64,000 nucleotides of DNA from Corynebacterium parakroppenstedtii (GTDB lineage Bacteria > Actinomycetota > Actinomycetes > Mycobacteriales > Mycobacteriaceae): contig NZ_JAGSOA010000002.1 of NCBI RefSeq assembly GCF_019754935.1, positions 372,001 to 436,000 of the forward strand, read 5' to 3'. The position numbers and the translations under genes are program-made. Positions 1 through 8,513 of the stretch are shown here, in pieces (position 1 is the first letter of the stretch; every line of letters begins with the position of its first letter). The notes under the pieces are model-generated. The model was not told the DNA's origin. It was given only the letters and a program-made list of their open reading frames with translations, and did no database searches.

Positions 1-1
1 C

Positions 2-1420
2 GGATGGTTCTACACGATGCACGTGTTGGCAACAGCGCTGTTTGATCGGCCAGCGTTCAAACGCGTCGTCGCCCACGGAATTGTCCTGGGTAATGACGGT
101 TTGAAGATGTCCAAATCGAAGGGCAATTATCCGAACGTCAACGAAGTGTTCGACCGCGACGGGTCGGATGCGATGCGTTGGTTCTTGATGTCGTCGCCGA
201 TCCTTCGCGGCGGAAACCTGATCGTCACCGAGGAAGGTATCCGTGAGGGCGTGCGCCAGGCGATGCTCCCAATGTGGAACGCGTATTCGTTCCTTGCTCT
301 GTACGCCTCGAAACCGGCGGAGTGGTCGACGTCGTCGACGAATGTTCTGGACCGGTATATCCTCGCTAAATTGCATGACACTATCGACGAAGTCACGAAG
401 GCTTTGGACGATACTGACGTTGCGCGCGCGACGGATGAGGTGCGCTGGTTCTGCGATGCGCTGACCAACTGGTATGTGCGTCGGTCACGTGATCGTTTCT
501 GGGCTGGAGATACAGTCAAGCCGGAATCCTTTAATACGCTGTATACGGTGCTGGAAACGCTGACCCGTGTGACTGCGCCACTGTTGCCGATGCTCTCGGA
601 GGTGCTGTGGCGTGCCCTGACTGGTGGGCGTTCGGTGCACCTGGCTGATTGGCCGTCGTCTGATGCCATCCCATCGGATCCTGACTTGGTCAAGGCTATG
701 GATGGTGTGCGGTCCGCGTGCTCGGCGGCGTCGTCTTTGCGGAAGGCCCATCACTTGCGTAACCGGTTGCCCTTGCTGTCGGTGACCGTTGCAATGCCTC
801 ATTCGTCGTCCTTGGAGCCATTTGCGGACATCATTCGCGATGAAGTCAATGTCAAGGATGTTATCTTGACCGACGATGTTAATTCCGTGGGACGCTTTGA
901 AGCTGTTGTCGACGCTCGCGTTGCCGGCCCCCGTCTGGGCAAAGATGTCCAGAAGGCGATCAAGGCAGTGAAGGCGGGTGACTACACCGTTGACGGAGAC
1001 GTTCTTCGCGCCGACGGTATTGAGCTCAAGCCCGACGAATTCACGCGTCGTCTCGTTGCAGTGAACCCAGACACGACTGCTGAAATCGAAGGAACTGAGG
1101 GCCTGGTTGTCATCGACACCACGATGAAGCCGGAACTCGAAGTCGAAGGCTGGGCGGCCGACCGGATTCGCGGAATTCAGGAGGCCCGCAAACAGGCAGG
1201 GCTGAACGTCTCTGACCGCATCGCGTTGACGATGTACGTCCCCGACGACAAGGTCGATATGGTGAAGTCCCAGAAGGACACCATCGCCTCTGAAGTGTTG
1301 GCGACCTCGGTGGAGATCAAGGCCGCATCGGAGGCTCCGTCTGAGGCCACAGATTTGTCGGATGGCTGCTTTGCCTCGGTGGCGGTTGATCTTCGACGCG
1401 ACAACTCCGACGCGTCATAG
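2..1420 (+). CDS. ileS: Isoleucine--tRNA ligase, C-terminal part (partial)
   Basis: This is the 3' part of a class I aminoacyl-tRNA synthetase that charges tRNA-Ile in the cytosol. The 5' end lies outside the window and the frame is open from base 2. The KMSKS signature of the ATP site is visible at about 104-118 and is followed by SKGN. The end of the Rossmann catalytic domain is followed by the anticodon-binding helical domain, with the motif [12 protein letters not shown] near 468-503. A C-terminal region of about 200 residues resembles that of actinobacterial, eukaryote-like IleRS. The IleRS assignment over ValRS or LeuRS rests on overall resemblance to actinobacterial IleRS sequences and on the neighbourhood with dinB, lspA and rluD. 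The gene ends in TAG and dinB follows on the same strand. Confidence 0.9.
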   Translation, partial: GWFYTMHVLATALFDRPAFKRVVAHGIVLGNDGLKMSKSKGNYPNVNEVFDRDGSDAMRWFLMSSPILRGGNLIVTEEGIREGVRQAMLPMWNAYSFLALYASKPAEWSTSSTNVLDRYILAKLHDTIDEVTKALDDTDVARATDEVRWFCDALTNWYVRRSRDRFWAGDTVKPESFNTLYTVLETLTRVTAPLLPMLSEVLWRALTGGRSVHLADWPSSDAIPSDPDLVKAMDGVRSACSAASSLRKAHHLRNRLPLLSVTVAMPHSSSLEPFADIIRDEVNVKDVILTDDVNSVGRFEAVVDARVAGPRLGKDVQKAIKAVKAGDYTVDGDVLRADGIELKPDEFTRRLVAVNPDTTAEIEGTEGLVVIDTTMKPELEVEGWAADRIRGIQEARKQAGLNVSDRIALTMYVPDDKVDMVKSQKDTIASEVLATSVEIKAASEAPSEATDLSDGCFASVAVDLRRDNSDAS

Positions 1421-1492
1421 CGTCGACGGGCATAAGAGCGCTCTCATACCGGGCGAGTGGCTTTAGTCAGAAGGGATGACATCTGTAGAGAT

Positions 1493-2995
1493 ATGGTGAA
1501 CACCACGCACGACGATGCCACCCAGCATCGGTGGGTTCTCCATATCGACATGGATGCTTTCTTTGCCTCGTGTGAGCAATTAACCCGGCCGACGCTGCGT
1601 GGCCGCCCAGTATTAGTGGGCGGAGTGTCTGGTCGTGGGGTCGTCGCCGGAGCCTCCTATGAAGCTCGCGTGTTCGGTGTGCACTCCGCGATGCCCATGA
1701 TGCGTGCCCGTCGCTTAGTCGGGTACTCCGGGATCACCGTGAGGCCGCGTTTTGATGTGTATAAAACCGCGTCCCGACGGGTGATGGAGATTCTTCGCGA
1801 AGAGGCCGGGCTGATTGAGCAGCTCAGCGTGGACGAAGCCTTCATGGAGCCGGACGAACTCAGTGGCGCCACTCCCGATGAAGTGCGCAAATGGGCTGGA
1901 CATCTAAGGAAGCGCATTAGGGAGGAAACCGGGCTGCCGTCGTCGGTGGGAGCCGGAGCTGGGAAGCAGTTCGCCAAGATAGGGTCGGGTTTGGCCAAGC
2001 CCGATGGAACCTTTGTCATTCCGGTGCAGGACCAGCACGCTATTCTCGATCCGCTGCCGGTGCGAAAGCTGTGGGGAATTGGCCCGGTAGCGGAAGCTAA
2101 ATTGGCCGACATTGGGGTGAGGACGATCGAGCAATTTGCTCGTATGTCCAGAACCGATGTGGAAATGACGTTGGGGAAAACAAATGGGCCAGCCTTGTGG
2201 TTGCTTGCTCAGGGCCATGATCCACGCCCTGTTGCGCCGCGGGCGGAAGCGAAGCAAGTGTCGTCGGAATCGACGTTCAGCGACGACGTCACCACCTTGG
2301 ATGGGGTGGACGAAGGCATACGTGCGGCCTTGACGAAGGCTCACCGTCGTCTCATGAATGATGGTCGTGGGGCCCGCACGGTGACGGTCAAACTTAAGCG
2401 TGCCGATTTCGAGCAGCACACACGGTCAGAAACCCTTCCATTTTCGACGACGGATTGGGACGTGCTGTACCGCGTGGCCAGCCGCCTCGCCGACGATCCT
2501 GCTGTTTTTGGTGCGGTTCGCCTGGTTGGAGTGTCCCTGTCGGGGCTGGAATCTGCTCGTCAGGAAGCATTGTTCCCGGATCTCGATCCGTCACAGGGAG
2601 CAGACTATCGAGCCCTTACGGAGGCTGATAGTGATTTCGAAGCAGGAGTTGTGTCAGCGGCGAATACTCCGACGGCCTCCGTTGATAGTGACGAACTCGT
2701 GGATGCCTCGACGGAAGAGGACTCGGAGAAATCTGGGTTCGATGGTGCTCCGACGGATGCGTCCCACACGGAAACATCTGTGTGGCCTGCGACGATCGAT
2801 GTTTATCATCCTGAGTACGGTCACGGGTGGGTCCAAGGTTCGGGACATGGCGTGGTGAGTGTTCGGTTCGAAACGCGCACGACGGGGAAAGGGCCAGTAC
2901 GAAGTTTTCCAGTCGATACGCCGGAGCTCACTCGTGCAGATCCCATCGATAGCCTTGAGTGGGGCGACTGGCTAGAGCTAGTTGATGGTGAATGA
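1493..2995 (+). CDS. dinB: Y-family DNA polymerase IV
   Basis: This is a translesion, error-prone DNA polymerase. The catalytic motif HIDMDAFFASCEQ has its first Asp near residue 19. The second motif, SVDEAF, carries the Asp-Glu pair near 114-115. The little-finger domain follows, to about residue 340. A low-complexity acidic linker at about 370-420 leads to a C-terminal domain with the motif YGHGWVQGSGHGVVSVRFET. I recall this domain from corynebacterial and mycobacterial DinB proteins, and it makes the protein (about 500 aa) longer than E. coli Pol IV (about 350). I chose the ATG at 1493; an in-frame GTG at 1457 would add 12 residues. The stop abuts the convergent asparaginase stop with no spacer. 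Confidence 0.9.
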   Translation: MVNTTHDDATQHRWVLHIDMDAFFASCEQLTRPTLRGRPVLVGGVSGRGVVAGASYEARVFGVHSAMPMMRARRLVGYSGITVRPRFDVYKTASRRVMEILREEAGLIEQLSVDEAFMEPDELSGATPDEVRKWAGHLRKRIREETGLPSSVGAGAGKQFAKIGSGLAKPDGTFVIPVQDQHAILDPLPVRKLWGIGPVAEAKLADIGVRTIEQFARMSRTDVEMTLGKTNGPALWLLAQGHDPRPVAPRAEAKQVSSESTFSDDVTTLDGVDEGIRAALTKAHRRLMNDGRGARTVTVKLKRADFEQHTRSETLPFSTTDWDVLYRVASRLADDPAVFGAVRLVGVSLSGLESARQEALFPDLDPSQGADYRALTEADSDFEAGVVSAANTPTASVDSDELVDASTEEDSEKSGFDGAPTDASHTETSVWPATIDVYHPEYGHGWVQGSGHGVVSVRFETRTTGKGPVRSFPVDTPELTRADPIDSLEWGDWLELVDGE

Positions 2996-3997
2996 TCACA
3001 CGTCAAATAGCGTTTGCGGATGAACCCCAGCGTCAATGGCCGCAGCAAGGATAATTCGCGCCTGACCAGCATGAACGCATCCGGCACCGATAACACCCTG
3101 CCGAGAGAGAGTCAGTCCACCTCCGTCGCCACCGTATAAGGGATTGACGTTCCCTCGCGGGACACGGCTCGCCATCACGGCAGGAATTCCTTGTTTCAGC
3201 GCGGATGTGATCGCCGTCGCCAAGGCGTCGCCGACATTTCCCGCGCCCATGCCTTCGATAACGAGTCCCTCGGTGCCGGCGTCGATAGCCGCGTTCAACA
3301 GGGTGGCGTCGGCTCCAGGGTATGCCGGGATGATGTCGACACGATGCCCTGCGAATGTGACCTTGGGCAACGGGCGCGGCCGCGGTGGTTCATCGGGTGC
3401 GTTGGTCGCAAAAGCAAGCGGATCGGATGTGTGCCATTTCACCGCTCCACGTGCGGGAATGACCGCATGTCCGAAGACGATGAGCACTCCAATGTCGCGA
3501 GCAGAATTATCTGTTGCGATGACAATTGACTCGAACAAGTTTCCGGGCCCGTCGGCCTCGGGGTGGTCGGCGGGCCGTTGTGCACCAGTGAAAATGACCG
3601 GACGGGAATCATTGTGAACAATGTCAGCCGCGATGGCTGATTCCTCCATCGAGTCGGTTCCGTGCGTGACGACGACGCCGGTGACCTCAGGGTCGCTGAG
3701 CGCTTCTTTGATAGCCGCGTTGATGGTGTCGTAATCGTCGAATGTGATTGAGGAGCTGTCGAGCTGTGCGATATCACGCGCTTCAACGATGACGTTGCTC
3801 TCAAAGCGTTGAACTACCGGGTCGACGAGTTGTTGTGTCGACAAGGTTGGCACCAGCGCCCCGGACGAGTCGTGGGTGCAGGAAATTGTGCCCCCGGTGC
3901 CGAGAATAACGATGCGCGGGGGCGTGGCAGAGGGCTGAGCGGACGTCTCCTGTTGTGACGCGGTCGCGTCGTCGGGTGTGCTAGCTGGAACTGGCAT
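2996..3997 (-). CDS. ansA: L-asparaginase (type I/II fold)
   Basis: This enzyme hydrolyses L-asparagine to aspartate and ammonia. Both threonine signatures of the family are present: TGGTI at residues 34-38 and THGTD at 111-115, followed by SMEES. The length (333 aa) is normal. The N-terminal 27 residues are low complexity without a clear signal peptide, so the enzyme is probably cytoplasmic. The start ATG has no Shine-Dalgarno sequence. A TAGGTT hexamer lies 7 nt upstream, and its TAG is the stop codon of the upstream lipoprotein gene. The gene is therefore probably transcribed from its own leaderless promoter. It is convergent with dinB. Confidence 0.9.
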   Translation of the reverse strand: MPVPASTPDDATASQQETSAQPSATPPRIVILGTGGTISCTHDSSGALVPTLSTQQLVDPVVQRFESNVIVEARDIAQLDSSSITFDDYDTINAAIKEALSDPEVTGVVVTHGTDSMEESAIAADIVHNDSRPVIFTGAQRPADHPEADGPGNLFESIVIATDNSARDIGVLIVFGHAVIPARGAVKWHTSDPLAFATNAPDEPPRPRPLPKVTFAGHRVDIIPAYPGADATLLNAAIDAGTEGLVIEGMGAGNVGDALATAITSALKQGIPAVMASRVPRGNVNPLYGGDGGGLTLSRQGVIGAGCVHAGQARIILAAAIDAGVHPQTLFDV

Positions 3998-4004
3998 GAT
4001 GGGT

Positions 4005-4010
4005 AACCTA
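4005..4010 (-). promoter_or_regulatory. -10 element of leaderless ansA promoter (candidate)
   Basis: TAGGTT on the minus strand, 7 nt before the ansA ATG. The first three bases are also the stop codon of the upstream lipoprotein gene. Inferred from spacing only. Confidence 0.4.
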
Positions 4011-4955
4011 CTTCCACGTCATCGCGCGCTGATTCTTCTGAACGATCGACGTCCCGCTCGCCGTTGAGTTTTTCTCGGGTGCGGGCGACTTGTCGTCAGA
4101 CTGTCCGCTGGTGTCGCCGGCATAGGTCGTGATCGTCGTGGTGTCGATGGAGCCCTTGACCGGAATCGGTTTTGTCAGGTCAACAGTGACTTTGCCAACG
4201 TGAGTGCTGGTTGACGAGTCTTTGACATCCAGCGAGCCCTTCGTACCGGAGGGCACATCAGGTGCTTCCGATAGCGAAAGGGACGTAGTGCTAGGGCGTT
4301 GTTGAACGCTGGCGTCGAGTTCGACGGTATTGCCGTCATGCTTCTTCAGGGTGTAGGTAATCGTCTTCACGGCAGGTGAAGGGTCGTTTACTTTAATCCG
4401 GACGTCCCATTGAGCCCCGATTCCCACCGGATTAGCGGGGAACACGACGGGGGTAGAGAGGTATTGCGTGAGCGCGCGTTCAATGGAGGCGCGCGCAGTT
4501 TCTGTCGCCTTCTCAGGGGCAGTGAAGGTTGCTCCAGACTTAATGCCGGTGGGGGAATTATTCGTCTTCAGCGTGAACCCTTGGGCGGTCGCGATATCGG
4601 AATTGAGCTTGTCGTTAGACCCAGTTGGTTTTCCGAGTGTGATGGTGTCGCGTTTCGCAGTGTAGGGCAGTGTCATCGTCGTAGACGTCACGTCCGGCAC
4701 CTTGTCGGCATTGGTTTCCTGCCCGAACCCTTGTGTCACGTCCATCGTTCCGTGCTGGTCAGAGTCACTGAGGTCATATGTGAGCTTTGACTGCGGTTGT
4801 TCCCCCGGGTTTGTCACAGTGACGACGGTTGCCTCCAGGTTCACGGTGGCGGAATTCTCTTTTTTCGCATCGTTACTATCTGATCCACAACCTGTCGCGA
4901 ATAAGAGGAGTACGGCACTTCCAGCGGCAGCGATTCGACGGAGCATGACATTCAC
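4008..4955 (-). CDS. Putative lipoprotein of unknown function
   Basis: The N-terminus is a typical lipoprotein signal peptide: a Leu-Arg-Arg start, an Ala/Leu-rich core, and lipobox FATGC with the acylated Cys at about residue 20 of the protein starting at 4955. The mature part (about 290 aa) is Ser/Thr/Asp-rich and looks beta-rich. It has no motif I recognise. I chose the GTG at 4955 because a TAAAAT hexamer lies exactly 7 nt upstream, which suggests leaderless translation. An in-frame ATG at 4946 is the alternative. The gene is divergent from lspA, whose product would process this protein, and they share a short promoter region. It probably sits on the outer face of the cytoplasmic membrane. 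Confidence 0.75.
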   Translation of the reverse strand: MNVMLRRIAAAGSAVLLLFATGCGSDSNDAKKENSATVNLEATVVTVTNPGEQPQSKLTYDLSDSDQHGTMDVTQGFGQETNADKVPDVTSTTMTLPYTAKRDTITLGKPTGSNDKLNSDIATAQGFTLKTNNSPTGIKSGATFTAPEKATETARASIERALTQYLSTPVVFPANPVGIGAQWDVRIKVNDPSPAVKTITYTLKKHDGNTVELDASVQQRPSTTSLSLSEAPDVPSGTKGSLDVKDSSTSTHVGKVTVDLTKPIPVKGSIDTTTITTYAGDTSGQSDDKSPAPEKNSTASGTSIVQKNQRAMTWK

Positions 4956-4962
4956 GTCGTCA

Positions 4963-4968
4963 ATTTTA
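4963..4968 (-). promoter_or_regulatory. -10 element of leaderless lipoprotein gene (candidate)
   Basis: TAAAAT on the minus strand, 7 nt before the GTG at 4955. There is no Shine-Dalgarno sequence for this start. Confidence 0.45.
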
Positions 4969-5021
4969 CCGACGACCCTGGACATGACGTAGCGGCATGG
5001 GGTGATAGGGCGACACTCCGT

Positions 5022-5027
5022 TACTAT
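5022..5027 (+). promoter_or_regulatory. -10 element of leaderless lspA promoter (candidate)
   Basis: TACTAT, 7 nt before the GTG at 5035. It overlaps an ATG at 5026 that would otherwise be a plausible start, so the GTG is preferred. Confidence 0.4.
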
Positions 5028-5034
5028 GGTCTGC

Positions 5035-5502
5035 GTGAATCGATGGATTGTCCTGGGCATCGTGACGGCGGTGGCGATTGTTGATCAACTGGTGAAATCG
5101 CTCCTTGTGGTGGTTCTTACACCCGGACACGCGTATACGATCATTCCGGGTTTTCGTCTGTACCTCATCCGTAATTCGGGGGCAGCCTTTAGTATGGGCA
5201 GCAGTGCAACGATCGTGTTCACCGTGATCCAGGTCCTCGCCGTCATTGCCGTGCTGGTGTGGGCACCACGCATGAAGGCGAGGTGGGAAACGCTAGCTTT
5301 CGGTCTGATCGGTGGCGGTGCGCTGGGTAATCTTCTGGATCGCCTGTTTCGGAGTCCCGGTTTCGGTGTCGGGCACGTGGTGGACTTCATTTCGGTGGGT
5401 CGTTTCGCAATTTTCAATCTGGCAGATTCGGCGATCACCATTGGTGTGGTGCTTTATATTGCTGGGGTTCTCTTCGGTGGTAGACAGAGAGAAGCGCAAT
5501 AA
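5035..5502 (+). CDS. lspA: Lipoprotein signal peptidase (signal peptidase II)
   Basis: This membrane aspartyl protease removes signal peptides from prolipoproteins after Lgt has attached diacylglycerol. Visible family motifs are NSGAAFS, GALGNLLDRL with the first catalytic Asp, and FNLADSAI with the second. Four hydrophobic segments fit the family topology, and the length (155 aa) is normal. The GTG at 5035 gives the usual N-terminus MNRWIVL and lies 7 nt after a TACTAT hexamer. In-frame starts at 5002 and 5026 are alternatives. The stop is 7 nt before the rluD start, so lspA and rluD form an operon, as is common in bacteria. Its partner lgt is in the same window at 46250-47185. Confidence 0.93.
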   Translation: MNRWIVLGIVTAVAIVDQLVKSLLVVVLTPGHAYTIIPGFRLYLIRNSGAAFSMGSSATIVFTVIQVLAVIAVLVWAPRMKARWETLAFGLIGGGALGNLLDRLFRSPGFGVGHVVDFISVGRFAIFNLADSAITIGVVLYIAGVLFGGRQREAQ

Positions 5503-5509
5503 TAGGTAG

Positions 5510-6463
5510 GTGAGTGAAATAATGCGTGATTCTCGGCGCATGCCTGTTCCCGTGGGGCTCGATGGTCTTCGCGTCGATTCGGGCTTGTCAAAGTTGCTCG
5601 GCCTATCTCGCACGGTTGTTGCCGATCTCGCATCATCGGGAGACATTCTTATCGACGGTGTTCCGGCGTCGAAGTCCGATCGTTTGACGACGGATTCGTG
5701 GTTGGATGTCACTCTGCCGGAGTCGCGGTCGATCGCAGATGAGCCTGCTCGTGAGGTCGAGGGCATGGACATTCTGTACAGCGATAGCGACGTCATCGTC
5801 GTTGATAAGCCGGTGGGGGTGGCTGCTCATCCAACGATGGGGTGGGATGGACCGACCGTGACCTCAGGACTCCGTGCCGCTGGATTCCGCGTGTCGACGT
5901 CGGGGCCGCCGGAGCGGCAAGGCATTGTCCAGCGTCTTGATGTAGGTACGTCCGGGGTGATGATTGTTGCGGCGTCGGAGCGGGCATATTCGCTGCTCAA
6001 GCAGGCGTTTCGGGATCGCACCGTCGATAAGACGTACCACGCCCTGGTCCAAGGACATCCGGATCCGACGGTGGGCACGATTGATGCGCCTATCGCTCGG
6101 CATCCTGGTGCAGGGTGGAAGTTCGCTGTCCGTTCAGATGGCAAACGAGCGGTGACGCATTATTCGACTATGGAAGCTTTTCGGGAAGCGACGTTGGTGT
6201 CGGTTCATCTCGAAACGGGGCGGACGCATCAGATCCGCGTCCACTTTTCTGCGCTGCATCACCCGTGTTGCGGTGATCCGATGTATGGGTCTGATCCGAA
6301 GTTGACGGAGCATTTGGGCCTGTCACGGCAGTGGCTCCATGCGGTTTCGCTAGGTTTTACCCATCCTGATGGCCATTACATGGTGGTGGAATCCCCGTAT
6401 CCTGCGGATTTGGATCACGCTTTAACCACGCTCCGGCGTGATAACGGGATGCTTGATGGATAG
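5510..6463 (+). CDS. rluD: Ribosomal large subunit pseudouridine synthase, RluD type
   Basis: The product isomerises uridines in 23S rRNA to pseudouridine. It has an N-terminal S4-like RNA-binding domain (about residues 15-85). The RluA/RluD catalytic domain follows, with motif [14 protein letters not shown] containing the catalytic Asp, later [10 protein letters not shown], and PMYGSD. The first position of the catalytic motif is Gln rather than the usual His of HRLD. The start may be the GTG at 5510 or the ATG at 5522; the latter has a better placed AGGTGA. The gene is coupled to lspA and overlaps the next gene by 8 bp, so three genes probably share one transcript. Confidence 0.9.
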   Translation: MSEIMRDSRRMPVPVGLDGLRVDSGLSKLLGLSRTVVADLASSGDILIDGVPASKSDRLTTDSWLDVTLPESRSIADEPAREVEGMDILYSDSDVIVVDKPVGVAAHPTMGWDGPTVTSGLRAAGFRVSTSGPPERQGIVQRLDVGTSGVMIVAASERAYSLLKQAFRDRTVDKTYHALVQGHPDPTVGTIDAPIARHPGAGWKFAVRSDGKRAVTHYSTMEAFREATLVSVHLETGRTHQIRVHFSALHHPCCGDPMYGSDPKLTEHLGLSRQWLHAVSLGFTHPDGHYMVVESPYPADLDHALTTLRRDNGMLDG

Positions 6464-7565
6464 CCACAACCGTCATAGCTATGACCCACGCAGTCACAAC
6501 CGGCACAGTCGTGGATCCACCTCGCGACGTTCTGGATCGGCGTCATGGGTTCCAGGTGCGGGGCGGTCGTCGTCACGTTCCTCCGTGAAGGCCAATGAGT
6601 CGTCATCGTTTAGTGCTTCTCCATCTACGCAGCCTTCATCCTCGTCGTTTCAATCCGCCTCGTCTCCGTCGACGACTCCTTCGTCGACCGTTTCCTCGTC
6701 ATTTTCGTCGACCGCTTTTTCCTCGTCGACAAGCCGTATTAACTGGGGAGCTCAACGCCCCAATTCCGTCGCTAAAGAGCCGTTATCTGAAGTCTCAGGC
6801 CAGCGTCGGGATCAGACGTCGGAGGTCAGCCCTGCAAAGGTTGCTGGTGAGCGCAGCATGGGGTGGAATATTGCTGCCCTAGTGGCAGTCGGACTGTTGG
6901 TGACCGTTTTTATTATTATGATGGTCCGTCCGGATACCACCTCATCGACCATGGCGATCAATGGCGACGCACTTGGCCCCGAGGATGAAACGATGTCGCA
7001 GTATCAACAGCGCTCGGATGCGACGCTGCAGTTTGAGACCGCTGAGAGTGGCAAAGCGGATAACGGTTCGGATAGTGCGGGGCACCAGGAGTCGTCCGGT
7101 CGGGGAGCGAAAGATAGCAAACACTGGGCGTTGGTGACCTTTAATCCGCCTACGACGCCCGCCAAAGCAGCGGAAGCCTTGGACGGTAGCAACGTCAGAG
7201 TGGGATCTGTGTTGGTAGGGCCGGGGGTGGTTTCCGGAATTCCTAATCCGACTCCCGGGTATCCGCTGGAGAAACTATTTTCTGACCAGGTGCAGTGGGC
7301 CAATGAGCTCGAAGACACGTCCAACGACGACGAGATCCCCGGTGTCATTGTGTATGGGACATTGGATCAGCTTCGGGCTATCCGCAAGAAGACGTTTGCT
7401 GTGGAAGCGCTGCCTTCCGATGCCGTGTGGGGACGGATCGGAGTAAGGAATCCTGCTATCGCGGGCCTTGAGGATACCCCGGCTTCGTCTCAAGATTCGG
7501 CGACATCCCAGGATGATGTGAACCCCATTACTCTTCCTTCACCCACTGGTGATCGTGGTCTGTAA
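6456..7565 (+). CDS. Serine-rich membrane-anchored protein of unknown function
   Basis: The 369-aa product has an unusual layout. The N-terminal 135 residues are hydrophilic, starting with Asn/His/Arg repeats (NRHS) and continuing into a Ser/Thr-rich tract at about 45-95. One transmembrane segment follows at about 138-158. The remainder is a predicted extracytoplasmic part. The only compact-looking region is about 225-330, beginning [11 protein letters not shown] do not recognise the family. I chose the ATG at 6456, which overlaps the rluD stop by 8 bp. An in-frame GTG at 6438 is less likely. The long TCG/TCC run at about 6590-6730 is low complexity and may vary between strains. Confidence 0.65.
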   Translation: MDSHNRHSYDPRSHNRHSRGSTSRRSGSASWVPGAGRSSSRSSVKANESSSFSASPSTQPSSSSFQSASSPSTTPSSTVSSSFSSTAFSSSTSRINWGAQRPNSVAKEPLSEVSGQRRDQTSEVSPAKVAGERSMGWNIAALVAVGLLVTVFIIMMVRPDTTSSTMAINGDALGPEDETMSQYQQRSDATLQFETAESGKADNGSDSAGHQESSGRGAKDSKHWALVTFNPPTTPAKAAEALDGSNVRVGSVLVGPGVVSGIPNPTPGYPLEKLFSDQVQWANELEDTSNDDEIPGVIVYGTLDQLRAIRKKTFAVEALPSDAVWGRIGVRNPAIAGLEDTPASSQDSATSQDDVNPITLPSPTGDRGL

Positions 7566-7583
7566 AGAGTCTTAGGTCTCCGC

Positions 7584-7589
7584 TACCAT
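7584..7589 (+). promoter_or_regulatory. -10 element of leaderless rarD promoter (candidate)
   Basis: TACCAT, 7 nt before the GTG at 7597. No Shine-Dalgarno sequence lies between it and the start. Confidence 0.4.
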
Positions 7590-7596
7590 CATTCAC

Positions 7597-8475
7597 GTGT
7601 TATGGGCCTGGGCATGTTACGTGTTGTGGGGATTGTTCCCCGCGTTCTTTCCTCTTCTCAAACCGGCGTCGCCTCTGGAAATCTTGGCGCACCGATTTGT
7701 ATGGACCCTCGTTTTCATGCTCGCCATTGTGCTGTTCAGCGGACAGTTCAAGAAACTACTAAGGATTCCTTGGCGAGTATGGGCGACGGTGTTCGCTGCC
7801 GCGATGCTCATTGCAGTGAACTGGGGAACCTACATTGTGGCGGTCAATTCGGACCACGTCGCCGATGCCGCGCTGGGCTATTTCATTAACCCGCTAGTCA
7901 GTGTTCTTCTTGGGGTATTTTTCTTGGCGGAACGGCTCCGTCTGCTGCAGTGGCTATCCGTCGGAATTGCCGTGGTAGCGGTCGCTGTTCTCACCGTTGA
8001 CCTGGGACATCCTCCCGTTATTTCGTTGGCCCTTGCGTTCAGTTTTGGCTTCTATGGCTTGCTGAAAAAACGAGTTCCCCTGACCCCAATGATTTCTCTA
8101 ACGTGTGAAACGTTATGTATTGCTCCAGTCGCGATCGTATATTTGCTCGTTTTGGGGCAGCGACACGACGGAACATTCACCTCAGAGGGAATCGGCCACA
8201 CCTTATTACTGATGACAGCCGGGATCGTCACAGCTGTGCCCTTGCTACTTTTTGGGTACGCGGCCCAGCAGATTTCACTGACATCCTTGGGAATGTTGCA
8301 GTATCTCACTCCCGTTTTGCAAATGCTGTGGGCCGTTTTCGTGACACAGGAATCGTTCAGCCTTGGCCGGTGGCTCGGTTTCATCATTATTTGGATTAGC
8401 GTTGGATTCTTCGTCACAGACTTGGCCTTGATGTCACGAAAACGGGCACATCGCGTGCGTGCCGCGTCGTCGTAA
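7597..8475 (+). CDS. rarD: RarD-type EamA drug/metabolite transporter
   Basis: This is an integral membrane protein of the DMT superfamily with about ten hydrophobic segments and two EamA repeats. The opening WAWACYVLWGLFPAFFPLLKP matches the RarD N-terminus, as do NWGTYIVAVNSDHVADAALGYFINPL and the late segment QYLTPVLQMLWAVF. The substrate of RarD is not established; chloramphenicol resistance was the original phenotype of the family. The length (292 aa) is typical. The GTG start lies 7 nt after TACCAT, so the mRNA is probably leaderless. A strong hairpin with a U-run follows the stop. Confidence 0.88.
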   Translation: MLWAWACYVLWGLFPAFFPLLKPASPLEILAHRFVWTLVFMLAIVLFSGQFKKLLRIPWRVWATVFAAAMLIAVNWGTYIVAVNSDHVADAALGYFINPLVSVLLGVFFLAERLRLLQWLSVGIAVVAVAVLTVDLGHPPVISLALAFSFGFYGLLKKRVPLTPMISLTCETLCIAPVAIVYLLVLGQRHDGTFTSEGIGHTLLLMTAGIVTAVPLLLFGYAAQQISLTSLGMLQYLTPVLQMLWAVFVTQESFSLGRWLGFIIIWISVGFFVTDLALMSRKRAHRVRAASS

Positions 8476-8485
8476 TTTTCGCGGG

Positions 8486-8511
8486 AAGGGGCCTTCGGGT
8501 GAAGGCCTTTT
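8486..8511 (+). terminator. Rho-independent terminator after rarD
   Basis: A 7-bp GC-rich stem, GGCCTTC (8490-8496) with GAAGGCC (8501-8507), has a GGGT loop. The stem is extended by AAGG/TTTT pairing. The flanking A and T runs mean it could work in both directions between the convergent rarD and the PLP enzyme gene. Confidence 0.8.
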
Positions 8512-8513
8512 AC

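Noticed and set aside
1436..1445. Palindrome AGAGCGCTCT after ileS
   Set aside because: Ten bases without loop or U-run; too short for a terminator and likely chance.
6590..6730. TCG/TCC-rich tract resembling a simple repeat
   Set aside because: It is in frame and encodes the Ser/Thr-rich linker of the membrane protein; no exact unit is repeated.
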